Notes under the pieces: model-generated
The model's database searches: none
What the model was told of the DNA's origin: nothing
The model's input: the letters and a program-made list of their open reading frames with translations, nothing else
Part shown: one piece after another, positions 9,701 through 18,160 of the stretch
Layout: the number at the start of each line of letters is the position of its first letter
Numbering within the stretch: position 1 is the first letter of the stretch
Made by a program: the position numbers and the translations under genes
DNA from: Brevundimonas sp. PAMC22021
GTDB lineage: Bacteria; Pseudomonadota; Alphaproteobacteria; Caulobacterales; Caulobacteraceae
NCBI RefSeq assembly: GCF_019443405.1
Contig: NZ_CP080376.1
Coordinates: 2,604,001-2,668,000, forward strand
Length of the DNA stretch: 64,000 bases
Direction: 5' to 3'

Positions 9701-11610
9701 GGTCCAGGCGGCGGCGAACGCCTGCTCGAACGGGCAGCGGACGGCCTCGAACACCAGCGCCTCGCCGCGCGGGTCCTCCAGCAGGAACTCGTGAACGTGG
9801 ATCTCGGCGTCGCCCGCCGGCCGGATCGGATAGCCGTATTCCTCAAGCGTCTTCAGCCCCATGTCCGCCAGGATCGGCAGGACGTCCGACAGCGGCACCG
9901 CCGCCCCCGGCGATAGAGCTTGAAGCGGAACTGCAGCGGACTGTCGTCGGCATGACGGAAGGCGCGAACGGCCAGCGACGCCTCGCCCTCGCCCACCCGG
10001 GCCAGTGCTTCCAGGTCGATCGCAGCCTCGGCGGCGTCATACCGGTCGCGATAGGCGGCGCCGAAGGCGCGGGCCCAGCGCGCGCTGAGCGGCCCGACCT
10101 CCACCTCCTGCACGCCGTCGCGGCGCAGCGCCGTCTCGAACCGCTCGACCCAGCCGCGCCCCGCCTCGGTCACGTCGGCTTCGACCTGCTGCATGTCCGG
10201 CGTCGGATGGTCGCCGGGCGTCACGCCGATGATGTAGTGGACGCGCACCAGCGGCGCTTCGGACAGCTGCGGGTACCAGGCCGAGACCCGACCGCCCCAG
10301 GCCCGCGCCAGGATCTGGCCGATGCGCTGGCGCACCGCTGCGTCGAACCGCTCGCGCGGAATGAAGCACAGCACCGAGACGAAGCGGTCGAACGGGTCCG
10401 GCCGGGTGAAGATGCGGATACGCGGCCGATCGTAGAGGTGCAGCACGCCCAGCGCGATCGACAGCAGCTCGTCCTCGGTGATCTGGAACAGCTCGTCGCG
10501 GGGGTAATTGTCCAGGATGTTGCGCAGCCGCTTTTCGTTGTGGCTGCCCGGCGCCTTGTCGGCGCGTGCGAGGACGTTGGCGACCTTGCGCCGGATCAGC
10601 GGCACCTCGGCGGCGACGTGGTCATAGGCCTCGGCGGTGAACAGGCCGACAAAGCGCGTCTCGCCCGAGGCGCGGCCGTCCGGGCCGTACTTCTTGATGC
10701 CGATGTAGTCCATGTAGGCGCGGCGGTGCACACGCGAGCGCAGATTGGCCTTGGCTACCGTGACCGGTTCGGACAGGTCCATCTGGCGGCGCATCTGGCG
10801 CGTCAGCACCGCCGGCTCGTTGCCCCGCCGCAGCACGCGCCGTTCGGCGTCACGCAGCACGCCCAAACCCTCGCCCGACTGGCTCAGCGGCGCCTCGGCT
10901 TCGTAGTCGCCGTCCACCGCGCGGGGATAGTCGTAGTCGCGCGCGCCCAGGAAGACAAAGTGGTCGCTCTTGAGCCAACGCAGAAAGGCGACGTTCTCGG
11001 CGACGACCGCCGCTTCGGCGACCGGAGCGCCCGCTTCGAGCTCGGCGATGGAGCGGCGCATCAGATCCAGCATGGCGGGATGGTCGGCCACAGCCTGGTG
11101 CACGTCCGCCAGCGTCGCGGCGAGACCCTCGCCCAGGCTGTCGCGACGCTCCTGCGTCACCGGATCGAGGACCAGCAGGATCACCGACAGACGGCGATCC
11201 TCGCCCATCTCCACCACTGGGTGGAACAGGGCGCGCACCGACACGCCGGCTTCGGCCAGCTCGCCCAATACGCTGTCGACCAGGAAAGGCGCGTCCGCTT
11301 GAACGATGCGCACCAGGTCATAGCCGACGGCGCGTCCCTCCGCGCCCGTCAGCGGCCCTACCGTGATGGTCGGCGCGGCCTGCGGCGCCTGCGCCTCTGC
11401 GGCCCGCCAGCCCTCGACCAGAAGGCAGGCGAAATCCTCACTGTCGATCTGCGGCGTTTCGTCGGCGGAGTAGTCCTCGAACGCCTGGGCCAGAAAGGCG
11501 CGCACGGCCCCAGGGTTCGCGCCGCCGCCGCCGAGGCGGGAAAACGCCTGACTGACGGCGTCCAGATCAGCAGGCGCGGAGGGCTTCGAACGCAGGTCGA
11601 TGGCGGACAT
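6764..11610 (-). pseudogene. gdhZ: NAD-specific glutamate dehydrogenase, frameshifted
   Basis: Large (180 kDa class) NAD-GDH, about 1615 residues if whole, converting glutamate to 2-oxoglutarate and ammonium. The reading frame is split in two: the N-terminal part runs from the ATG at 11610 and ends in a wrong-frame tail near 9853, and the catalytic part (with VPVGSKGGFYPK) resumes from about 9898 to 6764. At the seam, RFKLYRRG should continue into VPLSDVLPILADMGLK; one extra G in the run of five (plus strand 9904-9908) restores this. Everything else looks intact, so this is either a sequencing error or a very recent mutation. In Caulobacter crescentus GdhZ also binds FtsZ and helps coordinate division with metabolism. 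Confidence 0.88.
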
Positions 11611-11735
11611 GAAGAACGGTCTCGCAAGGCGCGGCTGGGCCGCGGAGGGCGCGGCGTACCCGGTCGTCCTGTGACGTCGGAACGCCGCCGTATTCGACTG
11701 ACTAGGCCCGATCCGAAGCGGCGAAAACCCCCAAA

Positions 11736-11768
11736 GAGAAAACCGGGCCCGCCTTTCGGCGGACCCGG
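11736..11768 (-). terminator. Rho-independent terminator of the beta-barrel gene
   Basis: Hairpin 11743-11768 with an 11-base stem (one mismatch) and a GAAA-type loop on the minus strand, followed in the minus direction by TTTTCTCTTTGG. It lies about 55 bases past the stop codon of the outer-membrane gene and before the start of the glutamate dehydrogenase, so it separates the two. Confidence 0.8.
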
Positions 11769-11822
11769 CCTGGATTATCGACGTTTAGTCGAGAAGACGA
11801 CCAAAACCGGCCGTGATCATGC

Positions 11823-12674
11823 CTAGAAGCGGTAGTTCATGCCGAGGCGAACCGCGTGCAGACCGAACTTGCTGTTGGAGCGGATGATGTCCGTGCCCGC
11901 CGTGTTCGGAGCCAGCACGAAAGGGTTGGTGATCGGCGCCGAACCGCGCGTCACGCTGACCACATGGTCGCCCGCGTCCAGCGAGGTGTAGAGGTATTCG
12001 CCGGTCACCGACAGGTTGGGCGCGAGCGCATATTCCACGCCGCCGCCCCATTGGTAGCCGTCCGCGTCCTGGTCATCGACCGTCTCGGAGAAGCTGTTGG
12101 CGGTGTTGGAGCTGAAGAAGCGGTTCTTGACGCGAGCCCAGGCGCCGCCGCCGGTCGCATAGACCAGGGCCGGTCCGACCGCATAGCCGAGCCGCACGCG
12201 CGCCGCCGCCAGCTGCTCCAGCTCGCGGGTGAACACATAGTTGGCGGGCGTGGTGGAGAAGCCGGTCACCGAATCCTCGGCCGCGCCGGCGCTGTATTCG
12301 CCCACGCCGCCGACCACGAAGTTGCCGAACTGCCAGTCATAGCCGCCGCGCACGCCGAACTCGTAGCCGGTCTTGTCGTCCGAGCAACCGTCGGCGGCCA
12401 CGGCGGTGTTGGCCGCGCCGTCGCAGAAGCCGGGGCTGAAGGCGTCGGCGCCGGTTCCGGCGAGGGTGACGGTGTCGCCGAAGTTTCCGTCCAGGTTTCG
12501 GTCGAAGCGCAGGCGCTCGTCGCCCTGATCATTGGCCTGGTTGCCGCCGATAAAGACGCCGACATAGGGGCCGGTCCAGTCGGGGGTCGTCTGCGCCATG
12601 GCGGGCGCGGCCAAGCCGGCGGTCAAAAGGGCGAGCGCGGCCGCCGTCGTGCGAGGGGTCATGGTGGTGGTCAT
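11823..12674 (-). CDS. Outer-membrane beta-barrel protein (OmpA/Omp25-like)
   Basis: About 283 residues. A signal peptide (TTAAALALLTAGLAAPAMAQ) is followed by TPDWTGPYVGVFIGGNQAND, the usual opening of alphaproteobacterial opacity/Omp25-like barrels. Alternating aromatic strands follow, ending in GLHAVRLGMNYRF with a C-terminal Phe, the signal for the BAM complex. There is no peptidoglycan-binding OmpA domain. Two ATGs are possible (12674 and 12662); neither has a strong ribosome site. It has its own terminator, and its long leader contains a hairpin at 12805-12833. Confidence 0.85.
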   Translation of the reverse strand: MTTTMTPRTTAAALALLTAGLAAPAMAQTTPDWTGPYVGVFIGGNQANDQGDERLRFDRNLDGNFGDTVTLAGTGADAFSPGFCDGAANTAVAADGCSDDKTGYEFGVRGGYDWQFGNFVVGGVGEYSAGAAEDSVTGFSTTPANYVFTRELEQLAAARVRLGYAVGPALVYATGGGAWARVKNRFFSSNTANSFSETVDDQDADGYQWGGGVEYALAPNLSVTGEYLYTSLDAGDHVVSVTRGSAPITNPFVLAPNTAGTDIIRSNSKFGLHAVRLGMNYRF

Positions 12675-13063
12675 TTGATCGATCGCCGCGAACGGCTGGA
12701 GGTTGGCGACAGCCCGTCCCGCCCGATCAACGACGACCCCCAACGGCCGTTCCCTCCTGCAGAGAGGCTGCGACAAACCGTGGCATTGAGGGCACAAACA
12801 ACAAGGCCGCCGGACCGGGGGAGTCCGACGGCCTGCTTTGGCCGGCGCCGAGGGGGAGGGAGGTGGCACCGGTCGGGCGTCGCGAACAGGAGGGGATGGG
12901 CCCGCGACGATGGGCGGTAGATAGGCCCCTCGGTCGGAGCCGCAAGGGGCTGTCCGATCTATTTGCGAATCTGTCGCGCGGCAGGCGGTCGCACCGCCTG
13001 AAGGCGTCGCGCGCGAGGGCTCTGGGCCTTGCAAGGCGAAGGGGGCGAGCGCATTTCCCCGCC
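12675..13063. other. Intergenic region between divergent genes
   Basis: 389 bases without a gene between the divergent outer-membrane gene and the nfu gene. It must hold the promoters of both. It contains the hairpin at 12805-12833 listed separately. I do not see convincing -35/-10 pairs or a small coding sequence in the rest. The part at 12940-13060 is GC-rich, and open frames crossing it show no family resemblance. Confidence 0.6.
12805..12833 (-). terminator. Terminator-like hairpin in the leader of the barrel gene
   Basis: GGCCGCCGGA and TCCGACGGCC pair with one mismatch around a nine-base loop. On the minus strand the hairpin is followed by TTGTTGTTTG. It lies about 130 bases before the start codon of the outer-membrane gene on the same strand, a place where a terminator would act as an attenuator or end a short leader RNA. 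No upstream gene on that strand needs a terminator here. Confidence 0.5.
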
Positions 13064-13621
13064 ATGTTCATCCAGACCGAACCCACGCCCAATCCCAATG
13101 TGCTGAAGTTCCTGCCCGGCCGGGACGTTTCGCCCGCCGCCGCGCTGGAATACCGCACGGTAGACGAGGCGACGGCCTCGCCGCTGGCCGAGGCCCTGTT
13201 CGAGCTGGAGGGCGTCGGCGGCGTGTTCTTTGGCGGCGACTACGTGTCCGTGACTCGCGAAGCTCAGGGGCTCGACTGGTCCGAGATGAAGGCGCCGATC
13301 CTGGGCGTCATCATGGATCATTTCGTCTCGGGCCAGCCGCTGCTGCGCGCCGGCTGGGATCAGGCGGAGGAGACGGGCGAGGACAGCGAGGTGGTGGCCG
13401 AGATCAAGGCGCTGCTCGACAGCCGGATCCGCCCGGCCGTGGCCCAGGACGGCGGCGACATTCTGTTTGACGCCTTCAACGAGGAGACGGGCGTGCTGAG
13501 CCTGCGCATGCGCGGCGCCTGCGCCGGCTGCCCCTCGTCCTCGGCCACGCTGAAGGCCGGCGTCGAGCAGATGATGAAACACTATGTGCCCGAGGTGACG
13601 CGCGTCGAGCAGACGCTGTAG
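13064..13621 (+). CDS. Nfu-type iron-sulfur cluster carrier
   Basis: 185 residues with two domains. An N-terminal Nfu_N domain (MFIQTEPTPNPNVLKFLPGR) is followed by a C-terminal NifU domain with the cluster-binding CAGCPSS (C-x2-C), about residues 158-161. Nfu proteins accept a 4Fe-4S cluster from the scaffold and deliver it to targets such as MiaB and other radical or respiratory enzymes. MiaB is encoded a few genes downstream in the same direction. The ATG at 13064 is the start that begins the family's conserved N terminus. Confidence 0.92.
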   Translation: MFIQTEPTPNPNVLKFLPGRDVSPAAALEYRTVDEATASPLAEALFELEGVGGVFFGGDYVSVTREAQGLDWSEMKAPILGVIMDHFVSGQPLLRAGWDQAEETGEDSEVVAEIKALLDSRIRPAVAQDGGDILFDAFNEETGVLSLRMRGACAGCPSSSATLKAGVEQMMKHYVPEVTRVEQTL

Positions 13622-13639
13622 CGCGCCAGGGGACTATTC

Positions 13640-14311
13640 ATGATCGTCCTGGTGATCGACACGGCGCTGGGCGCCTGCACCGCCGCCGTGTTCGACGGCG
13701 AGCGGCCGCTGGGCGTGCGTTCCGAGCCGATGAGCAAGGGCCATTCCGAACGGCTGGGCGGCTTTGTGCGCGACGCGGTGGCGGAGGCCGGGATCGGCTT
13801 CGACTTGGTTGAGCGGATCGGCGTCACCGTGGGTCCGGGATCGTTCACGGGCCTGCGCGTGGGCCTGGCCTTTGCGCTGGGACTGGGCGAGGCGCTGGAC
13901 CGGCCGGTGGTCGGCCTGTCGGCTCTGGACGCCCTGGCCGCCTCGGTTTCGGGCGATGAGCCCACGGCGGCCCTGATCGATGCTCGGCGCGAGCAGGTCT
14001 ATGCGCGCCTGTTCCGGAATGGAGCGCCGCAGGGCGAAGCCGAGGCGCTGCCGTTGGCCGAGGCCGCGGCACGGTTGACCGGAGGGGACTGGCGGCTGGT
14101 CGGCTCGGGCGCGCCGGTGGTCGTGACCGCTCATCCCGAGCTGCGGGCGGCGATCGAGCCGCTGCCGGCGCCGAGCCCAGCGGCCCTGGCGCGCCTGACG
14201 ATCGCGCTCGACCCTGAGGCGCACCCGCCCCGGCCGCTGTATCTTCGCGCGCCGGACGCCACGGCGCCGACCCGCCTGCCGGGCCAGCCACGTCAGGCGG
14301 CCGTGAAGTGA
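13640..14311 (+). CDS. tsaB: tRNA threonylcarbamoyladenosine biosynthesis protein TsaB
   Basis: 223 residues. ASKHA-fold partner of TsaD in the complex that makes t6A37 on tRNAs reading ANN codons. Signatures are the opening IVLVIDTALGACTAAVFDG, the MSKGHSERL segment and VGPGSFTGLRVGLAFA. TsaB lacks catalytic activity itself and serves as the scaffold dimer for TsaD and TsaE, which are not in this window. Its stop codon overlaps the GTG start of rimI (GTGA), so the two are translationally coupled. Confidence 0.95.
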   Translation: MIVLVIDTALGACTAAVFDGERPLGVRSEPMSKGHSERLGGFVRDAVAEAGIGFDLVERIGVTVGPGSFTGLRVGLAFALGLGEALDRPVVGLSALDALAASVSGDEPTAALIDARREQVYARLFRNGAPQGEAEALPLAEAAARLTGGDWRLVGSGAPVVVTAHPELRAAIEPLPAPSPAALARLTIALDPEAHPPRPLYLRAPDATAPTRLPGQPRQAAVK

Positions 14312-14751
14312 CGTCGACGGCGTCGTCCGCCGACGTGCACCGGCTGGCCGCCATCCATGCCGAAGTCTTTGCCTCGCCCTGGAGCGCGGCCGAGCTGGAG
14401 GCGCTGCTCGCCCAGCCGGGGGTGCTGGTGGTGGCCGACGACGACGGCTTCATCATGCTGCGCGTGGTGCTGGATGAAGCCGAAATCCTGACGCTGGCGG
14501 TTCGACCCACAGCGCGGCGGCAGGGCCTCGGCGGTCGATTGACGGGGCAGGGGGCGCTTGAGGCCTCGCGCGCCGGCGCCCGTCGACTGTTCCTGGAGGT
14601 CGCCGAAGACAACGACGCGGCGCTGGCCCTCTACGCCCGCGCTGGATTTGTCTCGACCGGTCGGCGCAAGGGCTATTATCCGTCTTCGGACGGCCGGCGC
14701 ATCGACGCCGTGGTAATGAGCCTCGATCTCGCATCGCCGGTTCTTCCCTGA
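14308..14751 (+). CDS. rimI: Ribosomal protein S18 alanine N-acetyltransferase RimI-like
   Basis: 147-residue GNAT-fold acetyltransferase. The acetyl-CoA pyrophosphate loop is visible as RPTARRQGLGGRLT, with the ILTLAV strand before it and the EVAEDNDAALALYARAGF helix after it. RimI acetylates the N-terminal Ala of S18, and its position directly after tsaB is the common alphaproteobacterial arrangement. GTG start overlapping the tsaB stop. A different protein substrate cannot be excluded from sequence alone. Confidence 0.9.
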   Translation: MTSTASSADVHRLAAIHAEVFASPWSAAELEALLAQPGVLVVADDDGFIMLRVVLDEAEILTLAVRPTARRQGLGGRLTGQGALEASRAGARRLFLEVAEDNDAALALYARAGFVSTGRRKGYYPSSDGRRIDAVVMSLDLASPVLP

Positions 14752-14778
14752 CGCGCGATCAGCCCCTATTCTCCGCGC

Positions 14779-15264
14779 ATGGACCGGATCGAGAAACTTT
14801 GCGCCGACCGCGGCATGCGCATGACCGAGCAGCGGCGCGTCATCGCGCGGGTGCTGTCCTCGGCCGAGGACCATCCGGACGTGGAGGAGCTGTATCGCCG
14901 CGCTTCCTCCATCGACCCGCACATCTCGATCGCCACAGTCTACCGCACCGTGCGCCTGTTCGAGGAAGCGGGCGTGGTCGAGAAGCACGACTTCGGCGAC
15001 GGCCGCTCGCGCTATGAGGAAGCGGGCGACGACCACCACGATCACCTGATCGACACTCGGACCGGCGAAGTGATCGAGTTCTTCGACGCCGAGATCGAGC
15101 GGCTGAAGTCCGAGATCGCCAAGCGGCTGGGGTTCGAACTGATCGGGCACAAGCTGGAGCTCTATGGCGTGCCGATCGAAGGCGCCGAGCCGTCCTCGCG
15201 CGAGGGTCTGATCTTCACCCGTCACGCCGCGCGGGTGAACCCGGCCGACGTGGACGTGCCCTGA
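14779..15264 (+). CDS. fur: Fur-family metalloregulator
   Basis: 161-residue Fur family repressor. Winged-helix DNA-binding domain in residues 1-85 with the recognition helix in [17 protein letters not shown]. The dimerisation and metal-binding part includes [18 protein letters not shown], with the His/Asp/Glu ligands of the regulatory site. The C-terminal C-x2-C structural zinc motif is absent, as in many alphaproteobacterial Fur/Mur proteins. The N-terminal start is well conserved. It lies between rimI and miaB; the position close to iron-sulfur genes fits a role in iron homeostasis. Confidence 0.92.
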   Translation: MDRIEKLCADRGMRMTEQRRVIARVLSSAEDHPDVEELYRRASSIDPHISIATVYRTVRLFEEAGVVEKHDFGDGRSRYEEAGDDHHDHLIDTRTGEVIEFFDAEIERLKSEIAKRLGFELIGHKLELYGVPIEGAEPSSREGLIFTRHAARVNPADVDVP

Positions 15265-15293
15265 CGGCTGGCGCCCCCGCCTTGCCCGCGCCC

Positions 15294-15317
15294 GTTTCGG
15301 CGATCATAAGCCGAAAC
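15294..15317 (+). promoter_or_regulatory. Perfect inverted repeat ending at the miaB start codon
   Basis: GTTTCGGC, eight bases of spacer, then GCCGAAAC, ending one base before the chosen ATG at 15318. The repeat takes the place where a ribosome site should be. It could be an operator for a dimeric regulator or an RNA hairpin that hides the start of miaB. Confidence 0.5.
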
Positions 15318-16727
15318 ATGACCGATACCCTCGTTCCCGCCGGGTCGGAGCAGGCGCCCAAGCGCCTGTTCATCAAGACCTACGGCTGCCAGATGAACGT
15401 CTATGACTCCGAGCGCATGGCCGACGTGCTGCGCCCGCTGGGCTATGCCGAGACGGACACGCCGGACGACGCCGACTTCGTCATCCTGAACACCTGCCAC
15501 ATCCGCGAAAAGGCGGCGGAGAAGGTCTACTCCGAGCTCGGCAAGCTGAAGGAGCTGAAGCAGGCCAAGGCGCAGGCGTCCGGCGCCGCCATGACCATCG
15601 CCGTGGCCGGCTGCGTGGCCCAGGCCGAAGGCGAGGAGATCATGCGTCGCCAGCCGGCGGTGGACCTGGTCGTCGGCCCGCAGGCCTATCACCAGCTGCC
15701 GGAGCTTCTGACCCGCACCGCCCGCGCGCGCGGCGAGCGGATCGGCGCAGACTTCGCCCCCGTCGACAAGTTCGACGCCCTGCCGGCCGAGCGCGGCGGC
15801 ACGGGCGTCACCGCCTTCCTGACGGTGCAGGAAGGCTGCGACAAATTCTGCACCTTCTGCGTGGTGCCCTATACGCGCGGCGCCGAATGGTCGCGGCCGG
15901 TCATCAAGGTGCTGGAGGAGGCGAGGGCGCTGGCCGCACGCGGCGTGCGCGAGGTCACCCTGCTGGGCCAGAACGTCAACGCCTATGACGGCGAGGGCCC
16001 GGACGGAACGCCTTGGACGCTGGCGCGGCTGGCCTATGCCCTGGCGGAGGTCCCGGGCCTCGACCGCATCCGCTACACCACCAGCCACCCCAACGACATG
16101 GGCGAGGACCTGATCGCGGCGCACGCCGATCTGGACGCCCTTATGCCTTATCTGCACCTGCCGGTGCAGTCGGGCTCGGACCGCATCCTGCGGCTGATGA
16201 ACCGAAAGCATGGGCGCCAGAAGTATTTCGACCTGATCGCCCGCATCCGCGAGGCCCGGCCGGATCTGGCGCTGTCCGGCGACTTCATCGTCGGCTTCCC
16301 TGGCGAGACGGACCAGGACTTCGAGGACACGCTCGATCTGGTGCGGCAGGTGCGATACGCCAGCGCCTTCTCCTTTATGTATTCGCCCCGTCCCGGCACG
16401 CCCGCCGCCGGCATGGCCAAGCAGATCGAGCCGGAGGTCGCCAAGGCGCGGCTGCACCAGCTGCAGGCGCTGTTGCTGGAACAGCAGGTCGCCTTCAACG
16501 CGTCCCAGGCCGGACGCGTGCTGCCGGTGCTGTTCGAGAAAAAGGGCCGCCACGGCGCCCAGGCCATCGGCCGCTCGCCCTATCTCCAGTCGGTGCACGT
16601 CGAGGAGGCGGATCATCTGATCGGCCGGATCGTGCCGGTGGAGGTCGTCAGCGGCCAGCAGAACAGCCTGACCGGGCGGCTGATCGCGGACGCCTCCGAC
16701 CACAATGCAGAAAGCAAAGCAGCCTGA
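15318..16727 (+). CDS. miaB: tRNA-2-methylthio-N6-isopentenyladenosine synthase MiaB
   Basis: 469-residue radical-SAM methylthiotransferase that adds the 2-methylthio group to i6A37 of tRNA. Domains in order: N-terminal UPF0004 domain with cluster Cys in YGCQMN, NTCHIRE and AGCVAQ; radical-SAM domain with [16 protein letters not shown] (C-x3-C-x2-C); C-terminal TRAM domain. All six cluster cysteines are present. The ATG at 15318 fits the family; an in-frame TTG at 15282 would add twelve residues. phoH starts at the base after its stop codon. Confidence 0.96.
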   Translation: MTDTLVPAGSEQAPKRLFIKTYGCQMNVYDSERMADVLRPLGYAETDTPDDADFVILNTCHIREKAAEKVYSELGKLKELKQAKAQASGAAMTIAVAGCVAQAEGEEIMRRQPAVDLVVGPQAYHQLPELLTRTARARGERIGADFAPVDKFDALPAERGGTGVTAFLTVQEGCDKFCTFCVVPYTRGAEWSRPVIKVLEEARALAARGVREVTLLGQNVNAYDGEGPDGTPWTLARLAYALAEVPGLDRIRYTTSHPNDMGEDLIAAHADLDALMPYLHLPVQSGSDRILRLMNRKHGRQKYFDLIARIREARPDLALSGDFIVGFPGETDQDFEDTLDLVRQVRYASAFSFMYSPRPGTPAAGMAKQIEPEVAKARLHQLQALLLEQQVAFNASQAGRVLPVLFEKKGRHGAQAIGRSPYLQSVHVEEADHLIGRIVPVEVVSGQQNSLTGRLIADASDHNAESKAA

Positions 16728-17711
16728 ATGGCGAGAGACTCCGAATTCCTGCCCCTGAACGACGCCGAATTGAGGGCGGTGATCGGGCCGAACAGCCGCC
16801 ACGTCGCCCTGATCGAGGACGCCTTCAAGGTGCTGGTCGAGGCGCCGGGCGGCGGCGTTTCGATCAACGGCGGCGCGCGTGACCGGCAGGATGCGCGCAC
16901 CGTGATCGAGGACCTGGCCAAGCGATCCGAGATGGGCGCCGAGGTGACGGAGGCGGACGTGCGCACCGCGCTCGCGAATGTTCGCGGGGGCAAGGGGGCG
17001 GGCATGGCGCTCGCCGGCGTGTCGCTGCCTGTGGGCAAGCGCGGCGCGATCGTGCCCAAGACGCCGGCCCAGGCCGCCTATCTCGACATGCTGGGGCGCT
17101 GCGAGCTGAGCTTCGGCGTGGGCCCGGCGGGGACCGGCAAGACCTTTCTGGCGGCGGCCTATGGCGCTTCGCTGCTGAGGCGTGGGCAGGTGGATCGGCT
17201 GGTCATCACCCGTCCGGCGGTCGAGGCGGGCGAGAAGCTGGGCTTTCTGCCCGGCGACCTGAACGAAAAGGTCGATCCCTATCTGGCGCCGATCTGGGAA
17301 GCCCTGAACGAAATCCTGGGGCCTGAGGACGTGCAGCGCCGGCGCGACAAGGGCGAGATCGAGGCCGCGCCGATCGCCTTTATGCGCGGCCGCACGCTGA
17401 GCCACGCCTTTATCATCGTGGACGAGGCGCAGAACACCTCGCGCATGCAGATGAAGATGGTGCTGACCCGGTTGGGCGAGGGCGCGCGCATGGTGGTGAC
17501 GGGCGACCCGTCGCAGATCGACCTGTTGAACGCGCGAGATTCCGGCCTGGCGCACGCCCTGCGCATCCTCGACGGGGTCAAGGGCGTGGGCGTGCTGAAG
17601 TTCGCCGCGGGTGACGTGGTCCGCCACGCCATGGTGGAGCGGATCGTCAAGGCGTATGACGCCGACGCCGCCCGCAGCCGCCCCGGTCCGGACCTCGAAG
17701 ACGCCGGATGA
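16728..17711 (+). CDS. phoH: PhoH family ATPase
   Basis: 327 residues. Cytoplasmic P-loop ATPase with Walker A GPAGTGKTFLAAAYG at about residue 130 and Walker B FIIVDEAQN, plus an N-terminal KH-like RNA-binding region of the PhoL type. PhoH-like proteins next to ybeY are thought to act in RNA or ribosome metabolism; the pairing phoH-ybeY is widely conserved. The stop codon overlaps the ybeY start (ATGATGA). Confidence 0.93.
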   Translation: MARDSEFLPLNDAELRAVIGPNSRHVALIEDAFKVLVEAPGGGVSINGGARDRQDARTVIEDLAKRSEMGAEVTEADVRTALANVRGGKGAGMALAGVSLPVGKRGAIVPKTPAQAAYLDMLGRCELSFGVGPAGTGKTFLAAAYGASLLRRGQVDRLVITRPAVEAGEKLGFLPGDLNEKVDPYLAPIWEALNEILGPEDVQRRRDKGEIEAAPIAFMRGRTLSHAFIIVDEAQNTSRMQMKMVLTRLGEGARMVVTGDPSQIDLLNARDSGLAHALRILDGVKGVGVLKFAAGDVVRHAMVERIVKAYDADAARSRPGPDLEDAG

Positions 17712-18160
17712 TGATCGAGGTCGAAGTCGAGCATGACGCCTGGACCCAGGTCTTGCCGGACGTCGAGGCGCGGGTGCGTCGCGCCGGAGAGGCGGCGCTG
17801 GGCAAGGCCGAGGGCGAGGTCGTTGTGCTGCTGAGCGACGACCAGGCGGTACGCGACCTGAACGCCCGGTTCCGCAACAAGGACAAGCCGACCAACGTCC
17901 TGTCCTTCCCGGCCGCGGAAAGCGCCGCGCCGCATCTGGGCGATGTGGTGCTGGCTTACGGCGTCTGCTCTGCGGAAGCGGAAACGCAGGGCAAGACCCT
18001 GTCGGATCATCTGACCCATTTGGTGGTCCACGGCGTGCTGCACCTCCTGGGCCGCGACCATGAGGACGACTTGGAGGCCGAAGAGATGGAAGGCGAGGAG
18101 CGCGCCATTCTTGCCGATCTCGGCGTCCTCGATCCGTACCGGAACGACCATGCCGTTTGA
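17708..18160 (+). CDS. ybeY: Endoribonuclease YbeY (rRNA maturation)
   Basis: 150-residue zinc-dependent endoribonuclease involved in 16S rRNA 3' end processing and 70S quality control. The zinc motif H-x3-H-x5-H is visible as HGVLHLLGRDHEDD near residue 110, and RNKDKPTNVLSFP is the other family block. Two consecutive ATGs (17708 and 17711) can serve as start. It overlaps phoH upstream and lnt downstream, so the three are one operon. Confidence 0.95.
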   Translation: MMIEVEVEHDAWTQVLPDVEARVRRAGEAALGKAEGEVVVLLSDDQAVRDLNARFRNKDKPTNVLSFPAAESAAPHLGDVVLAYGVCSAEAETQGKTLSDHLTHLVVHGVLHLLGRDHEDDLEAEEMEGEERAILADLGVLDPYRNDHAV

